Assembly (NCBI GenBank): GCA_022841825.1
Contig: JALHQT010000009.1
Location: forward strand, 124,001 to 188,000
Reading direction: 5' to 3'
Source of the DNA: Anaerolineae bacterium
GTDB taxonomy: Bacteria > Chloroflexota > Anaerolineae > Aggregatilineales > Phototrophicaceae
DNA: 64,000 nt
Part shown: positions 52,460 to 60,909 of the stretch, one piece after another
Position numbering within the stretch: the first letter of the stretch is position 1
How the letters are laid out: each line of letters starts with the position of its first letter
Notes under the pieces: model-generated
What the model saw: the letters and a program-made list of their open reading frames with translations, nothing else
Databases searched by the model: none
Told to the model about the DNA's origin: nothing
Position numbers and translations under genes: made by a program

Positions 52460-52806
52460 AGTTCCTTGCCGACGAAAACTTCAACAATGACATTCTGCGC
52501 GGCGTTTGGCGTCGTGTGCCCGATGCGCAGATGACACGAGTGCAGGATACCGCGATCGCAGGCGCGCCCGATGATGAAGTGCTGAGGTATGCAGCAGAAC
52601 AAGAATTCTTGGTACTAACGCATGATGTGAATACGATGCGCAACATCTTCTATACACGATTGAATGCTGGACTATCTGTTCCGGGCGTGTTTCTGGTGGT
52701 CGAGCAAAGCCCCATTGCGCCTGTAATTGACTCACTTGAGCTGATCATCCTGGCAAGTGATGAGTCTGACTGGGCAGGCAAGATCGAGTATCTGCCGCTG
52801 AGGTGA
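52456..52806 (+). CDS. DUF5615 PIN-like toxin
   Basis: A protein of 116 residues starting with GTG at 52456 within the antitoxin stop codon. PIN-like acidic residues are present: FLADENFNNDILRG (first Asp/Glu pair), QDTAIAGAPDDEVLRYAAEQ, and LTHDVNTMRNIFYTRL (further Asp). The family is the toxin partner of DUF433 antitoxins and is expected to be a ribonuclease. All likely metal-binding acids remain, so the toxin appears intact. A GC-rich imperfect hairpin lies after the stop codon. Confidence 0.87.
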   Translation: MKFLADENFNNDILRGVWRRVPDAQMTRVQDTAIAGAPDDEVLRYAAEQEFLVLTHDVNTMRNIFYTRLNAGLSVPGVFLVVEQSPIAPVIDSLELIILASDESDWAGKIEYLPLR

Positions 52807-52864
52807 TGACTTTGTCGCTTTCGGGCGGGATGACGCGGAAGCTGTAGGGCAGCCGCATCCCCCC

Positions 52865-53365
52865 CTACACCGCCGTAGCGTATGCCGTACATGCCAGCAC
52901 CACGACCGCCAGCGCGATATTGACCCACATCAGCCCGTCCTCGCGGCGGCGCAGGCGCGCCGTCTCCGCCGCGTCACCCTTGCCGCGCTCGGCGAGCAGG
53001 CTGGCGCGTTCCAGCGCGGGCACGACGCCATATTGCAGCACGAGCGCGAAGACGACCATGCCAATCGTCGCCACATGCTTGAGCAGCATCGCCACGCTCC
53101 ACGGGTTGGTGATCTGCATCAAGCCGTCGTAGTTGGGGTCGCCGGACATCTGGAACATGCCCGTCGCAAACAGGACGACGAGGCAGAGATTGCTGATCGG
53201 CGTGAAGCGCGTCCGCAGGCGGCGCAGCAGGTCGATGCTGCCGTCGCCCAGCGCGCGGCGGGCGGCGGGCACGACCAGCGCCGTAAGGACCATCAAGCCG
53301 CCGATCCAGATGACCGTCGCCAGCAAATGAACGAAGTAGCTAACCGCAAGGAGTGATGGGGACAA
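52865..53365 (-). CDS. CopD/DUF4149-like integral membrane protein
   Basis: A protein of 166 residues with four membrane helices. I place the start at the TTG at 53365, because GGAGG lies 9 nt upstream and the protein then begins SPSLLAVSYFVHLLATVIWI; an ATG in the same frame further up would give a tail without family similarity. The His in YFVHLLATVIWIGGLMVL and in LLKHVATIGMVVFALVL are in positions that could bind haem or copper, as in the CopD-like group. The gene overlaps the end of the glycoside hydrolase gene by 26 nt, so it is translationally coupled. Function uncertain. Confidence 0.78.
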   Translation of the reverse strand: MSPSLLAVSYFVHLLATVIWIGGLMVLTALVVPAARRALGDGSIDLLRRLRTRFTPISNLCLVVLFATGMFQMSGDPNYDGLMQITNPWSVAMLLKHVATIGMVVFALVLQYGVVPALERASLLAERGKGDAAETARLRRREDGLMWVNIALAVVVLACTAYATAV

Positions 53366-54575
53366 GACCGAGCGCCTCCGGATCGTCGCCTGCGCGCGGC
53401 GGCTTGACGCCATCGTCGCAGTATTTTGCCATGTTCGCCAGCGCGATATATGCCGGACGAGTGTAGCCATCCGGCGTGGTGATGGCAAACCACCATTCTT
53501 CATCCTCGCTCGTCCAATCCGGCTTGGCGATGAAGATGGCGGACATCAGCCCGACCCAGGGTCGCCAGTGCCCGGCGGCGTACTCATACGCCTCGACCAT
53601 GTAGCGCGCCTGGTCTTCTTCCGAGACGGCGAACCAACGGTAATCGTCATGCACCTGGTTGGTCGTGTAGCCGACCTCCAGCAGCGCCACCTGCCGCGCG
53701 GCGTCGCCGTTGCGCACCATGATGCGGCGCAGGTCTTCGACGCGGCGGAAGGTGAAGAAGCGCTGGCTGCCGTTTGCCTCCGCCTCGTCCGGCGAGATGT
53801 GCGGCGGCGCATAGCCCGGCGCGTGCATCCCGACGACATCGGCAAACTGCTCGAAGCCCGCGTCATACATCGCTTGCAGATAGATGTCATCGGGGTGTGC
53901 CGTATTGTCGTAGTTGCCGGTCGGCGACAAACCCGCCGAGATGATGATCGCCTGGGGGTCGGCGGCGCGGATCGCCTCGCTGCACGCCGCCAGCAGCCCG
54001 ACATACCCGGCGGCATCCGGCGTGCGATTGCCCCATTCGCGGCTGAGGTTCGGCTCGTTCCACACCTGATAAGCGGCGATCCGTCCGCGATAGCGCTCCG
54101 CCAGTGTGCGGCAGTAAAGGGCGAAATCGGCGACATCGTCGGGCGGCGCATCAACATAATCGACATGCCGCACGCCGCCGACGCTGGGGTGCGCCCACTC
54201 CGGCGCGTCGCTCAGGCGGGCGACGAGGTGCAGCCCGCGCTGTTCGATCATGTCGAGGATGCGGTCGCTCTGCGTGAAGTCGTAGACGCCGCGCGCGGGT
54301 TCGACATCCTCCCAGGCGAAGGTCTGCTTGACGTGCGAGAAGACCATCCGGTAGACCCAATCGAGGTCGCGCCCCGCGAAGCCATGATCCCACCACAGGA
54401 ACGCCTGAATGCCATACGCCAGCGATGGAAACGGCGGGCGGGTGACCATGAAGCCGAGGAGCGGGTCGGTTGTCGAGCGCGGCACGCTGATGAGCAGGGC
54501 GGCGGCGGCGATGAGGACGAGCAGGCGGCGTAAATGCACGGAGTGACCTGTGTGGACGGGCAGAAAGGTCGCCAT
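53340..54575 (-). CDS. Secreted clan-A glycoside hydrolase-like protein
   Basis: A protein of 411 residues from the ATG at 54575, with a signal-anchor (LRRLLVLIAAAALLISVP). The TIM-barrel signatures of clan GH-A are visible: the acid/base Glu in YQVWNEPNLSREWGN and the nucleophile Glu in VALLEVGYTTNQVHD. It resembles families such as GH5 or GH39, but I cannot assign one. The start may be the GTG at 54539, because a perfect TGCTATAAT element overlaps the ATG at 54575 and the GTG gives a tidy signal peptide MHLRRLLVLIAAAALLIS. The target polysaccharide is unknown. Confidence 0.85.
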   Translation of the reverse strand: MATFLPVHTGHSVHLRRLLVLIAAAALLISVPRSTTDPLLGFMVTRPPFPSLAYGIQAFLWWDHGFAGRDLDWVYRMVFSHVKQTFAWEDVEPARGVYDFTQSDRILDMIEQRGLHLVARLSDAPEWAHPSVGGVRHVDYVDAPPDDVADFALYCRTLAERYRGRIAAYQVWNEPNLSREWGNRTPDAAGYVGLLAACSEAIRAADPQAIIISAGLSPTGNYDNTAHPDDIYLQAMYDAGFEQFADVVGMHAPGYAPPHISPDEAEANGSQRFFTFRRVEDLRRIMVRNGDAARQVALLEVGYTTNQVHDDYRWFAVSEEDQARYMVEAYEYAAGHWRPWVGLMSAIFIAKPDWTSEDEEWWFAITTPDGYTRPAYIALANMAKYCDDGVKPPRAGDDPEALGLVPITPCG

Positions 54576-54714
54576 TATAGCAGGTGATGGGTTCAATCAT
54601 GAATTTCGTTAAAACTCTTTGGTCTCAATGAATGCTGACAATTGTTGACGTAGTATAGATTTAATTATGAGAAATCGCTCTTATATAGAGTGAGTATCAA
54701 CACATGGGGGCATT

Positions 54715-55617
54715 ATGAAGAAGTATCTTGCTATAGCAGGCATTGTATTGATGCTTGCTGCGGCTGTCGTGCGCTTCGGCATCGGCGAGAGCATGTTCTC
54801 GCAACGGTTTCCAGATGGCTGGACATGGAACGTCAACTCCATCGGCTTGACCGGCTATCCCGACGAGACGGGGCAGTTTGCGGAGGGCACGACTCTAGCC
54901 GACGATCCGCTCAATATTTCGATTCGCACGGTCACCGCAGAGGCGGATGGAGCGCCTGTCGGACAGGTGAACATCACCGACCACTACGAAACTCGTGATC
55001 CACTCACTAACGCAGTAACGTGGGAGTTCACGTCCACTGCGACCGTCGACGCAGCGACCGGGAGATACCTGGACGGTGAGTTCCAGGGAGACTATTACTT
55101 TCTGCCACAAAACGTCGCCAAAAGCACAACCTACACTGTCACTAACAACACCTATCTCAGCCTACCGATGACGTTTCAGAGGGAGGAAACCATTGCAGGA
55201 ATCAATACCTACTTGTTCGGGCATTATGAGGCAATCGACGATACTCTCGCCAACATGAGTCTTGTCGCGCTTGAGCCTGGGCAGCAGGTCTGGTGTTTTG
55301 ACTTCAGCCTCGAATACTGGGTTGAGCCGAGGACGGGCGAGATCGTCAAGTTCCGCGAATGGTGCGATGGAGATTGGGTGATTGACCCTGCGACGAATGA
55401 GCGCCTCTATGCGGTGTCGCGATGGGGTGCAGAGACCACAGGCGACGATCTGATCATGAGCGCAAGCCGCGTCAGTTCGCAATTGAACACCTACAACTGG
55501 GTGGCAGTCTATCTGCCGCTGCTCCTGCTGGGCGTGGGCAGTTTGATGCTGGGCTTGGCGCTCTATAAGCCTAATCGCACGCAGAGCCGCCAGAGTAGTG
55601 TAAAGGCAACAGCATGA
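54715..55617 (+). CDS. PorA-like DUF3068 membrane protein
   Basis: A protein of 300 residues. One N-terminal helix (MKKYLAIAGIVLMLAAAVV) and one C-terminal helix (WVAVYLPLLLLGVGSLMLGLAL) flank a large outside domain. GDYYFLPQNVAKSTTYTVTNNTYLSLPMTFQ, read in parts, VDAATGRYLDGEF and YWVEPRTGEIVKFREWC resemble the DUF3068/PorA family known from actinobacteria. Two Cys residues (in VWCFDFSLEYW and REWCDGDW) may form a disulfide. The gene overlaps the start codon of the histidine kinase gene (ATGA), suggesting a sensing or signalling association. No function is established for this group outside corynebacteria-like hosts. Confidence 0.72.
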   Translation: MKKYLAIAGIVLMLAAAVVRFGIGESMFSQRFPDGWTWNVNSIGLTGYPDETGQFAEGTTLADDPLNISIRTVTAEADGAPVGQVNITDHYETRDPLTNAVTWEFTSTATVDAATGRYLDGEFQGDYYFLPQNVAKSTTYTVTNNTYLSLPMTFQREETIAGINTYLFGHYEAIDDTLANMSLVALEPGQQVWCFDFSLEYWVEPRTGEIVKFREWCDGDWVIDPATNERLYAVSRWGAETTGDDLIMSASRVSSQLNTYNWVAVYLPLLLLGVGSLMLGLALYKPNRTQSRQSSVKATA

Positions 55618-57128
55618 CCAGATGGCGTAACTCATTTCGCTTCCAACTGCTGGCGGCTATGGGATTACTGGCGCTCATGCTGGTTGCCGCGCTCTTCTTT
55701 GGGTTGCGAGCGGTGAACAGCGCCGCCAATAACCAGGCGATTGTCAATCTGATCGGTCAGCAGCGTACAAACGCGCTCCTCATCGATACAACATTCAGCC
55801 GTCTAGAGCAGCCGCTGAGTGAAACAGAGCGCGCAGGTATCCTGCAATTGATCGAAACTCTGGTTGCCAACTTTGATCAGGGTCAGCAGGCGCTGCGCTT
55901 CGGCGATGCGACATTGGGCGTCGTCGCCATCGAGAATTCCTCAGCGGTTGCCCTGTTTGAAGAGCTGGATGCGCGCTGGATTATGCTGCGGAGTCTGATT
56001 GAAGCGAGTTTGCTGGAGCAAGACGATCCAGCGGCAAGCCCATACGCCGCAATTCACGATCCGGCGTTGACCGTCTATACTTTTGCGGACCGCCTCGCTC
56101 GTGCTATCAGCATCGTGGTGCAGCAGGAGACCAGCCTCACTCAGCAGATTGCGACGACCATCGGTATTCTTTCCGCCTTCTTTGTCGTCGTGGCGTTATT
56201 CATCATCAACAATCTGACACGATCGGTGAGCAGCCTTGCTTCTGCCGCTGACCAGTTGGGTCAGGGAGATCTCACCACACGCGCAGCGGTCGGCAATGTC
56301 GATGAAATCGCGCGTGTCGGTCAAGCCTTTAACGCGATGGCGGAACAGGTCGAACAGCGTCTCATCGAAACGCAGGCTGCCCGCCATCGTGCCGAGCAGT
56401 CGGACAAGGTGAAGTCGTCGTTCCTCGCCAGCATGTCGCACGAACTGCGCACGCCGCTCAACGCCATCATCAACTTCACGCGCTACGTCGCCAAAGGGTC
56501 GCAGGGACCCGTCACCAGCGAGCAGAAAGAGACGCTTGACGAGGTGATTGACAGCGCCAAGCACCTGCTCAACCTCATTAACGACGTGCTCGACATGTCG
56601 AAGATCGAAGCGGGATCGCTCAAGCTATTCCTGGAGCCGTCAGTAGAACTATCGGCGCTTCTGCAAACCGCGCTCTCCAGCGGTCGCGCGTTGGTACAGG
56701 ACAAGGATGTCATCATCGAATCGGACATCTCCGCTGATCTCCCCACCATCAGCGCCGACCGGCAGCGTCTTTTGCAGATTCTGCTCAACATCATGTCCAA
56801 CGCCTGTAAATTCACGCAGCACGGCAGCGTATCGGTGTCTGCACGTCCGCATGGTGATGAGGTGATCTTCTCAATCGCCGATACAGGTCCTGGTATCGCG
56901 CCTGAAGATCAGGAAGCCGTCTTTACGCCCTTTAAGCAGACTGACACAGGGTTGCGACAGGGCGGCGGCACCGGGTTGGGGATGCCGATCACGCAAAGTC
57001 TGGTTCAGGCGCATGGGGGTCGCATCTGGATCGAAAGCACTGTCGGTAAAGGATCTACTTTCTTCGTCGCCATACCGATCAATCGTACCGACGCCCCAGT
57101 ACCCGCGCTCACACTTCAGGAGGCATAA
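55614..57128 (+). CDS. Membrane histidine kinase with HAMP domain
   Basis: A protein of 504 residues. The first helix (FQLLAAMGLLALMLVAALFF) and second (IATTIGILSAFFVVVALFII) enclose an extracytoplasmic sensor of about 150 residues, of the type-IV-pilus-methyl-accepting (PilJ-like) kind, with SAANNQAIVNLIGQQRTNAL. HAMP follows (NNLTRSVSSLASAADQLGQGDL), then the H-box SFLASMSHELRTPLNAIINF, N-box LNIMSNACKFTQHG, DTGPGIAP and GGGTGLGMPI. All kinase motifs are intact. The gene is coupled at both ends, with DUF3068 before it and the first response regulator after it (TAATG). Confidence 0.93.
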   Translation: MTRWRNSFRFQLLAAMGLLALMLVAALFFGLRAVNSAANNQAIVNLIGQQRTNALLIDTTFSRLEQPLSETERAGILQLIETLVANFDQGQQALRFGDATLGVVAIENSSAVALFEELDARWIMLRSLIEASLLEQDDPAASPYAAIHDPALTVYTFADRLARAISIVVQQETSLTQQIATTIGILSAFFVVVALFIINNLTRSVSSLASAADQLGQGDLTTRAAVGNVDEIARVGQAFNAMAEQVEQRLIETQAARHRAEQSDKVKSSFLASMSHELRTPLNAIINFTRYVAKGSQGPVTSEQKETLDEVIDSAKHLLNLINDVLDMSKIEAGSLKLFLEPSVELSALLQTALSSGRALVQDKDVIIESDISADLPTISADRQRLLQILLNIMSNACKFTQHGSVSVSARPHGDEVIFSIADTGPGIAPEDQEAVFTPFKQTDTGLRQGGGTGLGMPITQSLVQAHGGRIWIESTVGKGSTFFVAIPINRTDAPVPALTLQEA

Positions 57129-57538
57129 TGGACGATCAACAACCTGTTATCCTCTATGTAGAGGATGAGCCGCGCAGCCGTAAGGTCATGCGGATGATCA
57201 CGAACGATATGGGGTTGAGCAATGTCACAATCTTCGAAGACAGTCAGGATTTCCAGCAGCGGGTTCACGCGCTGGAACCAAAGCCAGACTTGATCTTCCT
57301 CGACATCCATCTTCAGCCGTATTCGGGATTTGAGATGCTGGCAATGCTGCGCCAGTCAGAGGCATTTTCACAGACGCCGATCATCGCCATGACTGCCAGC
57401 GTGATGAACGAAGAAGTGGAACAGTTACGTACGGCGGGGTTTGATGGCTGCATTGCCAAACCGCTCGACATGGACACATTCCCCAGCACGGTTCACAGCA
57501 TCCTGGGTGGGGAACACGTCTGGCGTATTTTGAGCTAA
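57128..57538 (+). CDS. Single-domain response regulator (first of three)
   Basis: A receiver-only protein of 136 residues. Acidic residues in ILYVEDEPRS, phospho-Asp in LIFLDIHLQPYSG, Thr in IIAMTASV, and Lys in CIAKPLDMD. There is no output domain. The extreme C-terminus is ILGGEHVWRILS; a GExVW tail occurs in all three receivers of this group. The start overlaps the kinase stop codon by 1 nt, so the two are made together. Confidence 0.93.
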   Translation: MDDQQPVILYVEDEPRSRKVMRMITNDMGLSNVTIFEDSQDFQQRVHALEPKPDLIFLDIHLQPYSGFEMLAMLRQSEAFSQTPIIAMTASVMNEEVEQLRTAGFDGCIAKPLDMDTFPSTVHSILGGEHVWRILS

Positions 57539-57555
57539 AGGAGAGCAGATCAATT

Positions 57556-58005
57556 ATGCTGCTACAACACAAACGCATCTTTATCGTCGAGGATGATTTG
57601 CGTAACCGCACGATCTACAACATGATCCTCGACAGTTCTCACGGTGCAGTCCTTGAATTCGACCGCTGGGCGTCCGGCGCGGTGGAGCGTCTTCAGGCAT
57701 TCCAACCCGTCGATCTCATCATCCTCGATCTGATGTTCCTGATGGGGGGCATTAGCGGTTACGACATCTTCAAGCAGATTCGGGCGCGTGAGGAATTCGC
57801 CCAGGTGCCGATCATCGCCATCTCCGCCGCCGAACCCACCCATTCCATCGCGAAGACGAGGGGTCTTGGCTTCAACGGGTATATCGCCAAGCCAGTTGAC
57901 GATGAACTGCTGCCACAGCAAATTCTGACGGTGCTGGCGGGCGAGCAGGTCTGGTACGCAGGCGAACGTTTTCAGGGTATGAGTAGAATGACGACGAAGG
58001 GCTAG
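57556..58005 (+). CDS. Single-domain response regulator (second of three)
   Basis: A receiver-only protein of 149 residues. Acidic residues in IFIVEDDLRNR, phospho-Asp in LIILDLMFLMGG, Ser in IIAISAAEP, and Lys in YIAKPVDDE. The GExVW tail is LAGEQVWYAGE, followed by 15 further residues. It lies 17 nt after the first regulator, with AAAGGAG as the ribosome site. The first two regulators and this one differ enough in sequence to suggest ancient duplication. Confidence 0.92.
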   Translation: MLLQHKRIFIVEDDLRNRTIYNMILDSSHGAVLEFDRWASGAVERLQAFQPVDLIILDLMFLMGGISGYDIFKQIRAREEFAQVPIIAISAAEPTHSIAKTRGLGFNGYIAKPVDDELLPQQILTVLAGEQVWYAGERFQGMSRMTTKG

Positions 58006-58017
58006 AGGAGAAAACTC

Positions 58018-58398
58018 ATGCATGCATTAATCGTGGACGACAACGCCAAAAACGCCCAGGTGCTGAAGATGCTCCTCAGCGATGAAGGCTGGACATACAC
58101 CATCGTGACTCAGGTGGGTCTGCTGGAATCAGTGATGAATGAGATCGGCAGCGTAGACCTCGTGTTCCTTGATCTGGAAATGCCGGGTGCCAACGGCTAT
58201 GAAGTGCTGCGCTGGCTGCGCACGGATGCACGCTTTGCGCATGTCCCGGTGGTCGCCAATACGGTGCATGTCTCGGAGATCAACACCGTGTACGGGCAGG
58301 GCTTCCAGGGTTTCATCGCCAAACCAGTCGATCCGGATCGCTTTCCGAGTCAGCTTGCCCGCATCATGAATGGCGAGCCGGTCTGGGAAGCCACCTGA
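58018..58398 (+). CDS. Single-domain response regulator (third of three)
   Basis: A receiver-only protein of 126 residues. Acidic residues in ALIVDDNAKN, phospho-Asp in LVFLDLEMPGANG, and Lys in FIAKPVDPDR. The switch Thr/Ser position reads PVVANTVHV, with Asn before Thr. The tail is MNGEPVWEAT. The 12-nt gap from the second regulator contains GGAGAAAACTC as ribosome site. Its place directly before the Crp-type gene suggests that the three receivers and the regulator share one transcript. Confidence 0.92.
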   Translation: MHALIVDDNAKNAQVLKMLLSDEGWTYTIVTQVGLLESVMNEIGSVDLVFLDLEMPGANGYEVLRWLRTDARFAHVPVVANTVHVSEINTVYGQGFQGFIAKPVDPDRFPSQLARIMNGEPVWEAT

Positions 58399-58446
58399 TC
58401 CAACACCGTTGCCTGCCAGACGACTCTGGATCACAATCAGCGCAGC

Positions 58447-59151
58447 ATGTGTGCCAATTGCGAGGTCTCTGTCGTCGTGGCAGGTGGATTGGACCTGGAA
58501 CTGTATCTTCAGCGGCTGCCCTATTTCGCAGGCTTGACGTCCGCGCGCCTGACCGAAATCGCGGCGCACGCCGCGCTGCGCAGCGCGACAGCGGGGGAAG
58601 CCCTCTTTTTCGAGGGCGAGCCGTCGGCGGGTCTGTGGATGATCGCACACGGGCGGGTCAAGTTCTTCAAGCTCCGACCCAACGGGCAGGAACACATCCT
58701 GCGCCTGTGTGGAGACGGCGACACCTTCAACGACATCGGCGCCTTTGATGGCGGCGTCAACCCCGCCAATGCCACCGCACTTAGCCCCACCAGTCTGTAC
58801 GTCCTGCCGACCAGCTTCCTGCGCGACCTGATCGCACGCGACGGCACGTTCGCCTTGCGTGTGATCGAGGTGCTCTCCGGGCGGCTGCGCTACTTCACCC
58901 ACCAGATCGAAAACCTCGCCCTCTATCCGGTGCTGATGCGGCTGGCGCGTTTTCTGCTTCAGCAGACGGACAATCCCTCACTGAGCGGGCAGGGCGTCAC
59001 GCGCGCGCTCATTGCCGCCCACCTGGCGACCACGCCGCAGACCATCAGCACCGTGCTGCGCGATCTGGAACTGCTGGGCGCGATCCGTTTCGACCGCCAG
59101 CAGGTGACGATTCTGGACGAAGACATCCTGCGCAGCATCGCCAGCGAGTGA
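58447..59151 (+). CDS. Crp/Fnr family transcriptional regulator
   Basis: A protein of 234 residues. The N-terminal cNMP-binding fold covers about 15-140 (LQRLPYFAGLTSARLTEIAAHA, GEALFFEGEPSAGLWMIAHGRV). The C-terminal helix-turn-helix is HLATTPQTISTVLRDLELLG (about 195-214). The extreme N-terminus is MCANCEV, a CxxC with no further FNR-type Cys pattern except Cys88 or so, so an Fe-S or thiol sensor is possible but unproven; a later start would remove it. The gene lies immediately before the nitrite reductase gene, and a perfect Crp-type box lies between them, so it is the likely activator. Confidence 0.9.
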   Translation: MCANCEVSVVVAGGLDLELYLQRLPYFAGLTSARLTEIAAHAALRSATAGEALFFEGEPSAGLWMIAHGRVKFFKLRPNGQEHILRLCGDGDTFNDIGAFDGGVNPANATALSPTSLYVLPTSFLRDLIARDGTFALRVIEVLSGRLRYFTHQIENLALYPVLMRLARFLLQQTDNPSLSGQGVTRALIAAHLATTPQTISTVLRDLELLGAIRFDRQQVTILDEDILRSIASE

Positions 59152-59168
59152 CACCTGTCATAGCGCGC

Positions 59169-59186
59169 TTGTGATTTGTGTCACAA
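59169..59186. promoter_or_regulatory. Crp/Fnr/Dnr-type binding site upstream of nirK
   Basis: TTGTGA-TTTGTG-TCACAA, two perfect half-sites with a 6-nt spacer, 18 nt beyond the regulator's stop codon and 122 nt before the nirK start codon. The position leaves room for an activated promoter. Confidence 0.75.
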
Positions 59187-59307
59187 GAACTGCCAATAAC
59201 ACCCCCGACTTCATCTGGCTGAAGTTGCCCACCTCCCTAAAGCGATAGTCTGCCCCTTATACGACGTCGAAGCTGTCCGCCCAAAACGGCAATCATAAGG
59301 AGCCATC

Positions 59308-60849
59308 ATGAACGACAAGTCGGTCAATCCGGGGTTGGTGACAGGGGCGCTGCTCGCCTTCCTGCTGCTGATCCTGCTCGTCCTCCCCTTCCGAATCGAA
59401 ATCACCCTCCCCACTGCCGAGGCGCAGGAAACCGCCGCAGCGACGACCGCGCCAGCCGAAGCGCAGCCGGTCGCAGCGCAGACCGAGCCGAAGATCGTCG
59501 AATACACGCTGCGCACCGTTCTGGGGCAGACGCCGCCGATGGCGTTCCAGGGTGTGGGCGGCAGCATTGACGGGGAGATCAACCCAATGCTGGAGGCGAA
59601 TGTCGGCGACACCGTTCGCCTGACGGTCGTCAACGGCGACCCCGTGCTGCATGACCTGACCATCAATGAATTCAACGTCACGACCGGGCAGATGCTCGAA
59701 GACGAGCAGACGATCACGCTCGAATTTCTCGTCACCATGCCGGGCGAATTCGACTACTATTGCAGCGTGCCCGGTCACCGCGAAATCGGCATGTTCGGCA
59801 AGCTGCGCGTCAATGGTGAGGTCGCGGTCGGCGAAAGCGCCGAACTGGCGGACTCGCAGGGGACTGGCGCGATGGATCATGCGATGGTCGCCACGCCGGA
59901 ACCCGCCGCCGTCGATGCCGTCTCGATTGTGCGCAGCCCGGCAGATGTGCCGCCGCCTATCGAAGATCGCGGACCCATCACGCTGCGCGTCGATATGGAC
60001 ACCGTCGAGGTGACGGGAATCCTCGCCGACGGCACGACCTTCGAGTACTTCACCTTCGACGGCAAGGTGCCGGGTCCGATGCTGCGCGTCCGCCAGGGCG
60101 ATACGGTCGAGTTTCACCTGCATAACGACGAAAGCAGCCTGCTGCCGCACTCGATTGACCTGCACAGCGTGACGGGTCCCGGCGGCGGCGCGGTCTACAC
60201 CAGCACGCTGCCCGGCGGCGAGACGCAGTTCACCTTCCAGGCGCTCAACCCCGGTCTGTACGTCTATCACTGCGCGACCGCCAGCATCCCGCATCACATC
60301 AGCTCTGGCATGTACGGTCTGGTACTGGTCGAGCCGCCCGGTGGGCTGCCCCCGGTAGACCGCGAGTACTACGTCATGCAGGGCGACATCTACACCGGCT
60401 TCGAGTTTGGCACAGCCGGTCACCAACCCTTCGACTATGAAGGAATGCGCGACGAAGATGCCGACTATCTGGTCTTCAACGGCGCGGTCGGCGGGCTGAC
60501 AGGCGACAATGCGCTCAAGGCGAATGTGGGCGAGACGGTGCGCATCTACTTCGGCGTCGGCGGACCCAACTACACCTCGTCGTTCCATGTCATCGGCGAA
60601 ATCTTCGACCGTGTCTTCCCTGAAGGCGCGCTGACGAGCGACCCGCTCACCAACGTGCAGACGACCTTCGTGCCGACGGGCGGCTCCACGATTGTCGAAT
60701 TCCAGGTTGATGTGCCGGGCAACTATATCCTGGTCGATCACTCGCTCAGTCGGCTTGAGCGCGGGCTGGCAGGCTTCCTGGTGGTCGAAGGCGAAGCGCA
60801 GCCCGGCATCTTCAGCGGTGAGACGCTGCCGGAAAGTTCGGGACATTAG
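59308..60849 (+). CDS. nirK: Copper-containing nitrite reductase with N-terminal cupredoxin domain
   Basis: A protein of 513 residues. Signal-anchor at about 11-28. A plastocyanin-like domain (about 62-170) keeps its copper ligands His115, Cys152, His157 and Met162 (YYCSVPGHREIGM). The NirK core covers about 215-495: type 1 copper His281, Cys322, His330, Met335; type 2 copper His286, His321, His478; catalytic Asp284 (HSIDLHSVTG) and His427 (TSSFHVIGEIF). The loop HCATASIPHHISSGM is shorter than in class I enzymes and fits class II. The enzyme reduces nitrite to nitric oxide outside the cytoplasm; the added cupredoxin probably serves as built-in electron donor. AAGGAG precedes the ATG. Confidence 0.92.
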   Translation: MNDKSVNPGLVTGALLAFLLLILLVLPFRIEITLPTAEAQETAAATTAPAEAQPVAAQTEPKIVEYTLRTVLGQTPPMAFQGVGGSIDGEINPMLEANVGDTVRLTVVNGDPVLHDLTINEFNVTTGQMLEDEQTITLEFLVTMPGEFDYYCSVPGHREIGMFGKLRVNGEVAVGESAELADSQGTGAMDHAMVATPEPAAVDAVSIVRSPADVPPPIEDRGPITLRVDMDTVEVTGILADGTTFEYFTFDGKVPGPMLRVRQGDTVEFHLHNDESSLLPHSIDLHSVTGPGGGAVYTSTLPGGETQFTFQALNPGLYVYHCATASIPHHISSGMYGLVLVEPPGGLPPVDREYYVMQGDIYTGFEFGTAGHQPFDYEGMRDEDADYLVFNGAVGGLTGDNALKANVGETVRIYFGVGGPNYTSSFHVIGEIFDRVFPEGALTSDPLTNVQTTFVPTGGSTIVEFQVDVPGNYILVDHSLSRLERGLAGFLVVEGEAQPGIFSGETLPESSGH

Positions 60850-60860
60850 AGGACGAAGGG

Positions 60861-60886
60861 AGGGGCGCAGTGCACTGCGCCCCTAC
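60861..60886. repeat. GTAGGG-family palindrome, CAGTGCACTG core
   Basis: AGGGGCGCAGTGCACTGCGCCCCTAC between nirK and the Sco gene. It is a variant of the copies at 11523 and 26601 with a fully symmetric core. Confidence 0.8.
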
Positions 60887-60909
60887 GAATACGAGGTGAG
60901 GTACATATC

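Noticed and set aside
59308-60849. Laccase or generic multicopper oxidase
   Set aside because: The HSIDLH, YHC..H..M and SSFHVIG set with the catalytic Asp and His is specific to copper nitrite reductases; the third cupredoxin domain is an N-terminal fusion.
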